Positions 1-7,418 of a DNA stretch of 25,700 nt are shown here, in pieces. A model generated the notes under the pieces. The model ran no database searches, was not told the origin of the DNA, and saw nothing but the letters and a program-made list of their open reading frames with translations. The translations under genes were made by a program, and so were the position numbers. The stretch lies in the NCBI GenBank assembly GCA_019323575.1, contig JAHWHB010000005.1:1-25700 (forward strand). Reading direction: 5' to 3'. The DNA is from Candidatus Woesearchaeota archaeon. Its GTDB lineage: Archaea; Nanobdellota; Nanobdellia; Woesearchaeales; ARS49. Numbering within the stretch: the first letter of the stretch is position 1; each line of letters opens with the position of its first letter.

Positions 1-4
1 ATAA

Positions 5-15
5 TTCTTAAAAAC
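5..15 (+). promoter_or_regulatory. TATA box for the methylthiotransferase gene
   Basis: The element TTCTTAAAAAC lies 22-32 bases before the ATG at 37. This spacing would start the transcript at or next to the start codon, so the mRNA is probably leaderless. No Shine-Dalgarno-like sequence is visible. Confidence 0.5.
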
Positions 16-36
16 AAACCAGATTACCAACAACAA

Positions 37-1260
37 ATGAAAGTACACGTAAAGTCATACGGATGCAGCGCAAACATCGCAGAAGGCGAAATAATAGAAG
101 GGCAGCTGGAAACAGCAGAAGAAAAAAACGCAGACGCAACAATATTCAACATCTGCACAGTAAAAGGAGACGCAAAAATACTAAGAGAGATAAGAAAATA
201 CAGAAAACAAAACCCAGACAAAAAAATAATCATAACGGGATGCATCTCACCAAGCATAATAGAACCACTAAAAAAAATAAAAGCGCAACTCATAAGCACA
301 CACCACATAGACAAAATAAAAGAACACATAAAACAAAAAGAAGACAAGCTCACAAAAGCAAAACCAGTAAAACTGCTCCTGCCAAGAAAAAGAAAAAACA
401 AAACAATAGCAATAATACCAATATGCACAGGATGCCTTGACGCGTGCTCATACTGCAGCACAAGACTCATAAAAGGAACACTGCACAGCTATCCAGAAGA
501 AGCCATAATCAAAGAAGCAGAAAACAGCAAAGGATGCAAAGAAATCTGGCTAACAGGACAAGACACAGGCTGCTACGGCTTTGACACAGGAACAAACCTA
601 GTGGAACTTCTAAAAAAAATTGTAAAAATCTTAGGAGACTTTAAAGTAAGAATAGGAATGGGAAACCCAAGACACACAACAAAATACCTGAAAGAGCTAA
701 TACAAACAATGAAACACCCAAAAATCTTCAAATTCATACACATACCAGTACAATCAGGAAACAACAAAGTCCTGAAAGCAATGCGAAGAGGACACACAGT
801 AGAAACATTCAAGGAAATAGTCCAAAAAATCAGAAAAGAAATACCAGACATGACAATAAGCACAGACATAATAGTCGGACACCCAACAGAAACAAAAGAA
901 CAATTCGAAGACACGCTAAAACTAGTACAGGAAATAAAACCAGACATAATCAACATAGCAAGATACGCGCCAAGACCAGGAACAACAGCATACGAAATGA
1001 CAGGACAAGTCCATGGCAACATAAGAAAACAAAGAAGCAGACAGCTAACAGCATTACAAAGAAAAATTTCATTAGAAAAAAACAAGAAATGGATTGGCTG
1101 GAAAGGAGAGGCAATAGTGGATGAAAAAGTAAAAGACGGAGTATCAGCAAGAAACTACGCATACAAGCCAATAGTAATCAGAAAAAAAATACCAATAGGA
1201 AAAAAAACAAACGTAGAAATCACAGAAGCACACACAACCTACTTAGTAGGCAGGTGCTGA
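37..1260 (+). CDS. tRNA t6A37 methylthiotransferase (e-MtaB/CDKAL1 type)
   Basis: This radical-SAM enzyme is predicted to add a methylthio group to N6-threonylcarbamoyladenosine at position 37 of ANN-decoding tRNAs. The 407-residue protein has the full family layout. An N-terminal UPF0004 domain carries Cys10, Cys40 and Cys69 for the auxiliary 4Fe-4S cluster. The radical-SAM core has C133-x3-C137-x2-C140. Further conserved stretches are IHIPVQSGNNKVLKAMRRGH and TDIIVGHPTET, and a TRAM-like RNA-binding tail covers about residues 345-407. The length and the KVHVKSYGCSAN start match the archaeal/eukaryotic branch rather than bacterial MiaB. The last 22 bases overlap the convergent hydrolase gene. 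Substrate choice (t6A rather than i6A) is inferred from family and domain of life. Confidence 0.93.
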   Translation: MKVHVKSYGCSANIAEGEIIEGQLETAEEKNADATIFNICTVKGDAKILREIRKYRKQNPDKKIIITGCISPSIIEPLKKIKAQLISTHHIDKIKEHIKQKEDKLTKAKPVKLLLPRKRKNKTIAIIPICTGCLDACSYCSTRLIKGTLHSYPEEAIIKEAENSKGCKEIWLTGQDTGCYGFDTGTNLVELLKKIVKILGDFKVRIGMGNPRHTTKYLKELIQTMKHPKIFKFIHIPVQSGNNKVLKAMRRGHTVETFKEIVQKIRKEIPDMTISTDIIVGHPTETKEQFEDTLKLVQEIKPDIINIARYAPRPGTTAYEMTGQVHGNIRKQRSRQLTALQRKISLEKNKKWIGWKGEAIVDEKVKDGVSARNYAYKPIVIRKKIPIGKKTNVEITEAHTTYLVGRC

Positions 1261-2132
1261 AGCCATTTAGCAACATACTTCTCAACATCCTCCTCATAAG
1301 TACAGAAACAATGGTCAGCTCCCTTGACCAAAATCTCCTTGGAATAAGGATGCCTGAACTTATGAGAAAGAATCTTCAACATCTTCCTGGGAGAGATAAC
1401 AGCGTACTCCTCCCTGCTTCCAAAAACAGAGAGAACAGGAACCAAAACCTTTGAAGCAGCCTTCATAGGACCAGAATAATTAAACATGTTACCCTCCAAA
1501 CCGCCAGGACGATACAACTCATAATAACGCTTAGCGCTGAAGTAGCCCGGCTCTGCCTCAGGAGGCATCAACTCCTTGCCTTTACCCCTTCGAACAAGCC
1601 TTCTGGCAATATCCAAAAACTCATAATGCTTCTTTTTGCCCAACATCTTAATCTGATAATTATAATCATCAGCAGGGCCCAGCAAAATCAAAGCCTTGAC
1701 AGACTTCCTGTGCTTTCTAGACTGATAATAAGTAATCTTCTGGCAGCCAGTACTATGACCTGAAAGAACAAAATTCCGGTAACCTCTCTCGCGAAGCATC
1801 TTCAAAGCACCATCAATATCAAAAATGCAATTCTTAAAAACCTCAAAAGCAGTGCCAATAGTTCTGAAAACCATATGCTGCTTCAGCTTCCTGAAAACAG
1901 TAATCGTGCCTGAGCCGCGGGTATCAATAGTGAAAAAAGACATGTCATTCCTGAAAGCAGCACGCATCATAGCATCAACAACACTCAGACCATCATAGCA
2001 GTCAGTCATACCGTGAACATGAACAAGACAAGTATCAGTAGCAACAGGAGCGCAAAGCATGCCGTCAAGCTCGAGCTTATCAGCAGCCTCAAAACGAATA
2101 AGCTCACCATGCATTCTTGTATAAGAAACCAT
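1239..2132 (-). CDS. alpha/beta-hydrolase, DUF1749-like
   Basis: A cytosolic serine hydrolase of 297 residues with no signal peptide or membrane segment. The nucleophile elbow GHSTG places the catalytic serine at about residue 127. The oxyanion region VHVHGMTDCYDG lies near residues 37-48, and the final histidine is in GADHCF near residue 274. At the usual acid position the sequence reads FGSREEY, so a glutamate appears to stand where Asp is common. I chose the ATG at 2132 because it overlaps the stop of the PurD-like gene by one base (TAATG), a typical translational-coupling junction. A GTG at 2150 would add six residues. Coupling suggests co-expression with the ATP-grasp enzyme. The substrate is unknown. 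Confidence 0.82.
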   Translation of the reverse strand: MVSYTRMHGELIRFEAADKLELDGMLCAPVATDTCLVHVHGMTDCYDGLSVVDAMMRAAFRNDMSFFTIDTRGSGTITVFRKLKQHMVFRTIGTAFEVFKNCIFDIDGALKMLRERGYRNFVLSGHSTGCQKITYYQSRKHRKSVKALILLGPADDYNYQIKMLGKKKHYEFLDIARRLVRRGKGKELMPPEAEPGYFSAKRYYELYRPGGLEGNMFNYSGPMKAASKVLVPVLSVFGSREEYAVISPRKMLKILSHKFRHPYSKEILVKGADHCFCTYEEDVEKYVAKWLQHLPTK

Positions 2133-3412
2133 TATGACAAGTAACCCCACGTGTGAAGCTTGTCAGAATCAGTATACCATCTTAAACCAATATCAGTACG
2201 GTAGAACATATTAGGAATCATGATGTTCTTGACACGCTGGTAAGCCTGCTTTCGAGCCTCCTCCATGGTTGAACCAGAACCAGTGACAATCAAAGCATAA
2301 CCAGAATAACCAGCAAGACGCCAGTCATCCTCAATAAACTTCACATCACCAAGATGAATGCCATCGTAGTTCGGCTTCTTGAACAAAATAGTCGCCTCTT
2401 CAGAATACTTCTTGTAAGCAGCAATATCAAAGAACGGGAAAGGCGGCACGGCAATAACAACACCCAGCTGGAAACCCTTCTTAGTCTTCAAATCATAAGG
2501 CTGCTTGTTGGCAATAGCATGCAAAAACTCACCCATAGGAGACGAGATACCCTCCATCTGAATACTAATAGTAGGATAACCAAAACGGCTAGTGAACTCC
2601 AAAGGATGAATACCGCGAGCATTAACAATACAATTCAAATCAACATAGCCGACATAACCAGACTGCTGCAAAGCAGGCTTCATCTTCTCAAGAGTCTCCT
2701 TGAAAATATTATTGGGAGGCGCCCAGTACATTGCAGTACCCATCTCGCCGGTAGAAGGGCCAATCTCTCCAGGAAACATCTTCTTATGCTCAAAATTCAC
2801 ATTAATAGGAGTGATAAACTCGTGACCATTAAAGAAAGCACCAACAGCAACCTCAACACCAGAAGCATACTTCTGAATCTGGAAATACTTAATCTTCTTT
2901 GCCCAGGCCTTCTTGTAATGCTCAAGCAGCTGCAAAACATCCTTTCCGTCCTCCTCGCGGCCAACAAACAACAACTCCTTCTCACCACCCTTAGAAGTCG
3001 GCTTAAGAACATACCTGCTCGGGTTTTCCTGAACAAACTTTATGGCCTCATCAAAATCAGTAAAGTCCCAGTGAGGCAAAACATTAACACCAACCTTTTT
3101 CAACTCCTCCTGGCCGAACTCCCTATCCTCTTCCAGCTTGTCAGTATAAGCAGAACCGCCAACAACAGCCTTCCCCTCGCTGCGAAGCTTGTCAGCCTCA
3201 TTGCCAAAAAGAACATCATCAAAAACAACAACGTCAGCCCAGTCCTTCAAAGATTTCCAGTCATCAGTCTTATCAACAAAACCATCACAGATATCCCTGC
3301 TCGCTTTCTCCTTGATATAATACTTGACTTCATGACCCTCTTTCTTAACCTGCCAGGCAAGATCACCAACCAATGCCTCTTCAGAAACAAACAAAAACTT
3401 CTTTTTTTCCAT
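2132..3412 (-). CDS. PurD-like ATP-grasp ligase (GARS-related)
   Basis: A 426-residue protein resembling phosphoribosylamine-glycine ligase: a Rossmann-like N-terminal domain (about 1-95), an ATP-grasp domain (about 95-300) and a C-terminal GARS-like domain. Visible ATP-grasp features are YVLKPTSKGG (Lys137), GVEVAVGAFFNG, GPSTGEMGT (218-226) and an acidic metal-binding stretch, VDLNCIV to PLEFTSRFGYPT. True PurD usually has an E-x-N-x-RFGDPE-type motif here. The TSRFGYPT version changes residues near the substrate site, so the acceptor may not be glycine. No other purine-biosynthesis gene is nearby. The gene has its own TATA box and is translationally coupled to the downstream hydrolase. Family membership is fairly sure; the reaction is open. 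Confidence 0.8.
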   Translation of the reverse strand: MEKKKFLFVSEEALVGDLAWQVKKEGHEVKYYIKEKASRDICDGFVDKTDDWKSLKDWADVVVFDDVLFGNEADKLRSEGKAVVGGSAYTDKLEEDREFGQEELKKVGVNVLPHWDFTDFDEAIKFVQENPSRYVLKPTSKGGEKELLFVGREEDGKDVLQLLEHYKKAWAKKIKYFQIQKYASGVEVAVGAFFNGHEFITPINVNFEHKKMFPGEIGPSTGEMGTAMYWAPPNNIFKETLEKMKPALQQSGYVGYVDLNCIVNARGIHPLEFTSRFGYPTISIQMEGISSPMGEFLHAIANKQPYDLKTKKGFQLGVVIAVPPFPFFDIAAYKKYSEEATILFKKPNYDGIHLGDVKFIEDDWRLAGYSGYALIVTGSGSTMEEARKQAYQRVKNIMIPNMFYRTDIGLRWYTDSDKLHTWGYLS

Positions 3413-3433
3413 TAACGCGCCAATAAAACAAGT

Positions 3434-3445
3434 TTATATTTAAAA
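3434..3445 (-). promoter_or_regulatory. TATA box for the PurD-like gene
   Basis: On the minus strand CTTTTAAATATAAAC lies 22-33 bases before the ATG at 3412, in the 45-base gap after the cysteine desulfurase stop. It predicts a leaderless transcript and so splits the minus-strand run 5496-1239 into two transcription units. Confidence 0.5.
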
Positions 3446-3457
3446 GTTATGCAAAAA

Positions 3458-4627
3458 TTATTTCAAAAACTTCAAAATCTTTTTCACTTCATCAACAAAA
3501 CGCTCAACTTCATCCAAAGTATTGTAGAAATAAACAGAAGCACGAACACTTCCTTTCAGATTGTGCGCGTTAAACCAGCTATGAACACAATGATTGCCAG
3601 CGCGCACAGCAATACCGGCAGAATTATCCAGAATGCCAGCAATCTCGTGCATATCCATACCCTCAATGTTGAAAGAAAAAATTCCGCTGCGCAAAGCAGG
3701 ATCCTTAGGACCAATCAGATTCACTTCACCTGCCAAAGCATCAGTCATTTTCTTATTCAGCTCAAGCTCGTGCCTCTCAATATTCTTCATGCCAACGCTT
3801 TGTAGATATTTACACGCCTCGCCAAGACCGATAATGCCAGCATAATCCTGCAAACCAGCCTCAAAACGATGAGGAACACCCTCCCACTCCTCCTTATCAT
3901 ACCAGCTGTTCTTCACAGTGCCACCGCCGACAATAAACGGCTTCAACTTTTCCAATAGAGAGAGTTTGCCGTACAAAACACCAGTGCCGGTAGGACCGCA
4001 CATCTTATGACCGGAAAACGCAAGAAAATCAACATCTAATTTTCTAACATCAATCCCCTTATGAGGAACAGACTGAGCACCATCAAGCAAAACAAGAGCG
4101 CCGTGCTTATGAGCAATATCAATAATCTCCTCAGCAGGAATCGAAACACCATCAAGATTAGAGGTATGACCCATAGCAACAAGCTTTGCGCCTTTCACTT
4201 TCTTCTCAAAAGCATCAAGGTCAAAAGTGTTATCAGCTTTTGACTTGACATACTCGTGTTTAAACCTTCTCCAAGGCAACAAATTGCTGTTATGCTCCTT
4301 ATCAGTTGTAAGAACAACATCATCCTTCTTCAAATCAAGACCATGAGCAACAAGATTAATCGCTTCAGTAGTATTTTTCGTGAAAATAATCTCTTCAGGA
4401 GCTGCGTTAATAAATCTCGCAACAATACGACGGGCTTCCTCAACCTTCTCAGTAACAATCTTCCCAAGCTGATGCTCGCTGCGCTCACCGCACGCAGGAA
4501 ACTCAGTATAATAAGAATTCAACGCAGCAATCACCTGTCTGGGCTTAAAAGTCATGCAGGCATTATCAAAATAAACAACCTTCTTCTGAAAAACAGGAAA
4601 ATCATCTCTTAATTTTTTTACGTTCAT
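3458..4627 (-). CDS. sufS: cysteine desulfurase, SufS/CsdA class
   Basis: A PLP-dependent class-V aminotransferase fold enzyme of 389 residues that takes sulfur from cysteine as a persulfide and releases alanine, for Fe-S clusters or tRNA thiolation. The PLP lysine is Lys208 in FSGHKMCGPTGTG. The persulfide cysteine is Cys347 in RAGNHCVHSW, followed by SVRASVYFYNT, typical of the SufS branch. The length is normal for the family. Its ATG overlaps the stop of the DsbA-like gene by four bases (ATGA), so the two are probably translated from one message. No sufBCD or iscU partner lies in the window. Class assignment (SufS rather than IscS) rests on the Cys context; the symbol is by similarity. Confidence 0.92.
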   Translation of the reverse strand: MNVKKLRDDFPVFQKKVVYFDNACMTFKPRQVIAALNSYYTEFPACGERSEHQLGKIVTEKVEEARRIVARFINAAPEEIIFTKNTTEAINLVAHGLDLKKDDVVLTTDKEHNSNLLPWRRFKHEYVKSKADNTFDLDAFEKKVKGAKLVAMGHTSNLDGVSIPAEEIIDIAHKHGALVLLDGAQSVPHKGIDVRKLDVDFLAFSGHKMCGPTGTGVLYGKLSLLEKLKPFIVGGGTVKNSWYDKEEWEGVPHRFEAGLQDYAGIIGLGEACKYLQSVGMKNIERHELELNKKMTDALAGEVNLIGPKDPALRSGIFSFNIEGMDMHEIAGILDNSAGIAVRAGNHCVHSWFNAHNLKGSVRASVYFYNTLDEVERFVDEVKKILKFLK

Positions 4628-5496
4628 TTTATCGCTTTCAAAACCTCTTTCTCCTTAGGACCAACAATAGCCTGATCTCCAACAAAGAATGTGGGAGTGC
4701 CATAAATATTTGACTCCCTGCCAAGCTGGATTTTCTCTTCAACCAAAGAAGCATAAGTCTTGTTGGACAAGCAGTCCTTGATGTCCAAATCAGTATAACT
4801 TAACAAGTCAGACTCAGTCAAATCGTCCTTGTGCTTCAACAGTTTGATGATATAATCCCAATACTTCTCATTATCAAGAGCGTAAACACACTCCGCAGCA
4901 AGATGAGACTCAAAAGCCATATCGTGCTGAGACAACGGGAACGCAACAAAAACAAACTCAACACCGTCCTTGATTAACCTCTCAACAAGACCGGCAGTCT
5001 GCTTGGTATAAGGACAGGTAAAACAGCCAAACATAACAACACGAGGACCAGAACCAATCGAAGGAAGACCAGACAGATTCTTAGGCGCGATTAAATCACC
5101 AGAAACATCCTGAACACCGCACAAAGAAACCTGCTTAGCCTCATGAAAAGGATCAAAAATGCAAAAACTGTCATCATCAGGACCATTACAATTGCCATAA
5201 CGAGCATAATTATACAAGCCATAACCACTGCCCGCAACACTAAGCAAGGTCAACACAACAAAAATCCACGAAATAACAACGAAATTCTTGAAAACAAAAC
5301 CAGCAAACCTAGGAGTGCGGCGGATAAGCCTGCCAACAATCACCGCCTTAACCTTCTGGTCAAAACCGCTCCTGCAAGGACGAAAAGTAATATTCCGGAA
5401 AACACAATCAAAAGCCTCCCACGCAAGACGGCGATAGCTCACGCTAAAAATTCCCAGAACAACCAATACAGGCAGCGCAATCAAACATACAACCAT
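4624..5496 (-). CDS. membrane-anchored DsbA-like thioredoxin-fold protein
   Basis: A 290-residue protein with two hydrophobic segments (about 2-20 and 71-92) separated by a basic loop, followed by a large thioredoxin-fold domain (about 125-290). The redox motif is C158-F-T-C161 in MFGCFTCPYTK, and the cis-proline lies in YGTPTFFVG (Pro268), the pattern of DsbA/DsbG-type oxidoreductases. The positive loop suggests it is cytoplasmic, with the catalytic domain outside the cell. Five further cysteines (103, 112, 126, 203, 242) lie after the second membrane segment. The likely role is forming or shuffling disulfides in exported proteins. It is the first gene of a unit with the cysteine desulfurase, an unusual pairing. 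Confidence 0.82.
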   Translation of the reverse strand: MVVCLIALPVLVVLGIFSVSYRRLAWEAFDCVFRNITFRPCRSGFDQKVKAVIVGRLIRRTPRFAGFVFKNFVVISWIFVVLTLLSVAGSGYGLYNYARYGNCNGPDDDSFCIFDPFHEAKQVSLCGVQDVSGDLIAPKNLSGLPSIGSGPRVVMFGCFTCPYTKQTAGLVERLIKDGVEFVFVAFPLSQHDMAFESHLAAECVYALDNEKYWDYIIKLLKHKDDLTESDLLSYTDLDIKDCLSNKTYASLVEEKIQLGRESNIYGTPTFFVGDQAIVGPKEKEVLKAIK

Positions 5497-5518
5497 AGAC
5501 GAATAAGCTAAACAAGGG

Positions 5519-5529
5519 GTTTAAAAAAC
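5519..5529 (-). promoter_or_regulatory. TATA box for the dsbA-like/sufS unit
   Basis: GTTTTTTAAAC on the minus strand lies 23-33 bases before the ATG at 5496, predicting a leaderless message. It stands back to back with the plus-strand promoter at 5547 in a 96-base divergent intergenic region. Confidence 0.5.
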
Positions 5530-5546
5530 TTGTGAAATAGCACAAC

Positions 5547-5557
5547 TTTTTTATATT
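5547..5557 (+). promoter_or_regulatory. TATA box for the tRNA-binding/phosphomutase unit
   Basis: TTTTTATATTC lies about 36-46 bases before the ATG at 5593. The predicted start leaves a leader of about 15 bases that contains AGGGTGAT (from 5581), a Shine-Dalgarno match. This supports the ATG at 5593 over an in-frame GTG at 5584, which falls inside the SD. Confidence 0.5.
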
Positions 5558-5592
5558 CAGAAACAAGTAAAATACTGAAAAGGGTGATATTC

Positions 5593-6000
5593 ATGGCAAG
5601 AATCAAAACAGACGTGGGAGCTTACAAGAAAATCTCTCACAAAGACTTTGAAAAACTGCAGTTAAGAGCAGGAACAATCAAAAAAGTAACAAGACACCCA
5701 AAAATACCACAAGCGTACGTAATTCTAGTAGACTGCGCAGCAGCAGACGAAGACATACAAGTAGTAGCATCAATAGCAAACAGCTACAAAATCACAGAAC
5801 TACTAAACAAACAAGTAGTAGTGCTCTGCAACATCAAACCAGAACTAGTAGGCGGAAAAGAAAGCCAGGGAATGCTGCTGATAACATACAAAGGAAAAAA
5901 ACAAATCCTAATAGGACCACACAAAAAAGCACCTGAAGGCGCGAAAGTCGGCGGAATAATGAACTCAGAATGCTACTTCTTCGACGAGCGTGAAAACTAA
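5593..6000 (+). CDS. stand-alone tRNA-binding OB-fold protein (CsaA / MetRS-C-terminal type)
   Basis: A 135-residue protein with the EMAP-II/Arc1p/CsaA tRNA-binding OB fold. Diagnostic parts are FEKLQLRAGTIKKVTRHPK at the start of the domain, and VVLCNIKPELVGGKESQGM followed by LLITYKG, corresponding to the family's N(I/L)KP-x-(K/L)-x-G-x-ESQGM signature. In many archaea this domain acts as a separate MetRS beta-like subunit, so binding of MetRS and tRNA is plausible. No aminoacyl-tRNA synthetase is in the window. Its stop overlaps the ATG of the phosphomutase by one base (TAATG). The domain call is strong; the physiological partner is inferred. Confidence 0.85.
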   Translation: MARIKTDVGAYKKISHKDFEKLQLRAGTIKKVTRHPKIPQAYVILVDCAAADEDIQVVASIANSYKITELLNKQVVVLCNIKPELVGGKESQGMLLITYKGKKQILIGPHKKAPEGAKVGGIMNSECYFFDEREN

Positions 6001-7310
6001 TGGGCGCGTACAAAGGGTACGACATAAGAGGAAAATACCCGGAAGAGGTAAATGAAGAACTAATATACAAAGCAGGAAGAGCAACAGTATTATTCTTCAA
6101 AGCAAAAAACATAATCGTAGGCAGGGACTGCAGGACAAGCTCGCTAGCACTAAAAAAATCACTAGTCTACGGAATAACAGACCAAGGCTGCGACGTAATA
6201 GATACAGGGTACTGCAGCACTCCAATGAGCTACTACCTCGCACAAAAAATGGACTCGCTAATGATAACAGCATCACACCTCCCAAAAGACCAAAACGGAC
6301 TAAAAATAACAAGAAAAGGAGTAGAATCAATAGGACAGCACAACGGACTAAAAGAAATAGAAAAACTGGCAAACTCGTGCCACTTCCCGGAACCAAAAAA
6401 GAAAGGAAAACTTACAGAAAAAAACTATCTCAAAGACTACGTCAAAGAAGCAAGAAAAATAGTCAACGGAAAATACAAGCCAATCAAAGTACTAATAGAC
6501 TGCGGAAACGGAATGGCAGCACACGTAGTCCCAGAACTCCTCAAAGGACTGCCGATAAAATACAAATTACTTTACGGAAAAATGGACGGAACATTCCCAA
6601 ACCACGTGCCAAACCCATTAATACCGGAAAACACAGAAGAACTCCAACGAGAAGTAGTCGCAGGAAACTATGACTTAGGCATAGCATACGACGCAGACTG
6701 CGACAGAGCCTTCTTCATAGACGAAAAAGGAAGAAGAGTGCGCTCAGAATTCGCACTATTACTATTCGCGCAGCACATGCTAAAAAAAGGAGAAAGCGCA
6801 GTATACACAGTAAACACAAGCAAAATAGTCCCAGAAAAACTAAAAGAAATGGGATTCAAACCATGGATGAGCAAAGTAGGACACACAGAAATACCAATAG
6901 TAATGAAAAAACACAAAGCAACAACAGGAGGAGAAATCTCAGGCCACTTCTTCTTCAAAAAATTCAAGTACGCAGACTCAGGAGACATAGCAGCACTGAC
7001 AATGATGTCATTCCTATCACAAACAGACAAAAAAATGAGCGAACTAATCAAACCATTCGAGAAATACGCAACATCAGAAGAGATAAACTTCAGAGTACAA
7101 AACAAAAACGCAGTAATGCAAAAAATGGAAGAGATATACAAAAAACAAATAACAAGCAGACTTGACGGAATATCAGTAGACGCAGGAGACTACTGGTTCA
7201 ATTTAAGACTAAGCAACACAGAAAACCTCGTAAGACTAAACTGCGAAGCAATAAACAAGAAAAAACTAAACATGGCAATCGAATGGATTTCAAGACTGAT
7301 ACAAAGGTGA
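6000..7310 (+). CDS. manB: phosphomannomutase/phosphoglucomutase
   Basis: A 436-residue alpha-D-phosphohexomutase that interconverts hexose 1- and 6-phosphates, supplying precursors for sugar nucleotides and envelope glycans. The four signature loops are present: the phosphoserine loop ITASHLP (Ser92), the Mg loop DADCDR (Asp231, 233, 235), the sugar-specificity loop GGEISGH (310-316, as in PMM/PGM) and the phosphate-binding loop RLSNTENL (403-410). The last has Asn where Pro is usual. The length fits archaeal ManB. It is translationally coupled to the tRNA-binding gene. A glycosyltransferase at 21533-22255 could be a downstream user of its products. Substrate preference (Man versus Glc) cannot be read from sequence. 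Confidence 0.9.
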   Translation: MGAYKGYDIRGKYPEEVNEELIYKAGRATVLFFKAKNIIVGRDCRTSSLALKKSLVYGITDQGCDVIDTGYCSTPMSYYLAQKMDSLMITASHLPKDQNGLKITRKGVESIGQHNGLKEIEKLANSCHFPEPKKKGKLTEKNYLKDYVKEARKIVNGKYKPIKVLIDCGNGMAAHVVPELLKGLPIKYKLLYGKMDGTFPNHVPNPLIPENTEELQREVVAGNYDLGIAYDADCDRAFFIDEKGRRVRSEFALLLFAQHMLKKGESAVYTVNTSKIVPEKLKEMGFKPWMSKVGHTEIPIVMKKHKATTGGEISGHFFFKKFKYADSGDIAALTMMSFLSQTDKKMSELIKPFEKYATSEEINFRVQNKNAVMQKMEEIYKKQITSRLDGISVDAGDYWFNLRLSNTENLVRLNCEAINKKKLNMAIEWISRLIQR

Positions 7311-7334
7311 AGAAAATTCGATCGCGAATTTTCT
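7311..7334 (+). terminator. 10-bp perfect hairpin directly after the phosphomutase stop
   Basis: AGAAAATTCG (7311-7320), spacer ATCG and CGAATTTTCT (7325-7334) form a perfect 10-bp stem with a 4-nt loop. The left arm follows the TGA of the phosphomutase immediately. There is no U-tract after it, so it could equally be a 3'-end stabiliser, a processing site or a DNA-level operator. Confidence 0.45.
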
Positions 7335-7335
7335 A

Positions 7336-7381
7336 ACTCAATTTTCGCTTTGAAAAACATGATTGTCAGCGAAAATCGAGT
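7336..7381. repeat. second, imperfect inverted repeat before aIF2-gamma
   Basis: ACTCAATTTTCGCT (7336-7349) pairs with AGCGAAAATCGAGT (7368-7381) with one A/C mismatch over 14 positions and an 18-base loop. It sits between the first hairpin and the aIF2-gamma TATA box and shares the AATTTTCG core with that hairpin. It ends seven bases before the TATA box, where a transcription-factor site would be placed. Confidence 0.45.
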
Positions 7382-7387
7382 GAAAAG

Positions 7388-7397
7388 CTTTATAAAC
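7388..7397 (+). promoter_or_regulatory. TATA box for aIF2-gamma
   Basis: CTTTATAAAC lies 22-31 bases before the ATG at 7419, a good archaeal TATA box with leaderless spacing. Confidence 0.6.
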
Positions 7398-7418
7398 TAT
7401 TTCTAGTTCCGACGAGAT

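Noticed and set aside
1239..2150. GTG start at 2150 for the hydrolase
   Set aside because: It would overlap the upstream gene by 19 bases, whereas ATG at 2132 gives a one-base TAATG overlap also used at 5998-6002.
2354..3415. 353-codon open frame on the plus strand antisense to the PurD-like gene
   Set aside because: All stop codons begin with T and this strand is T-poor, so long chance frames are expected. The translation is rich in Asn, Leu, Ile and Arg with no domain, and the opposite frame is a clear ATP-grasp protein.
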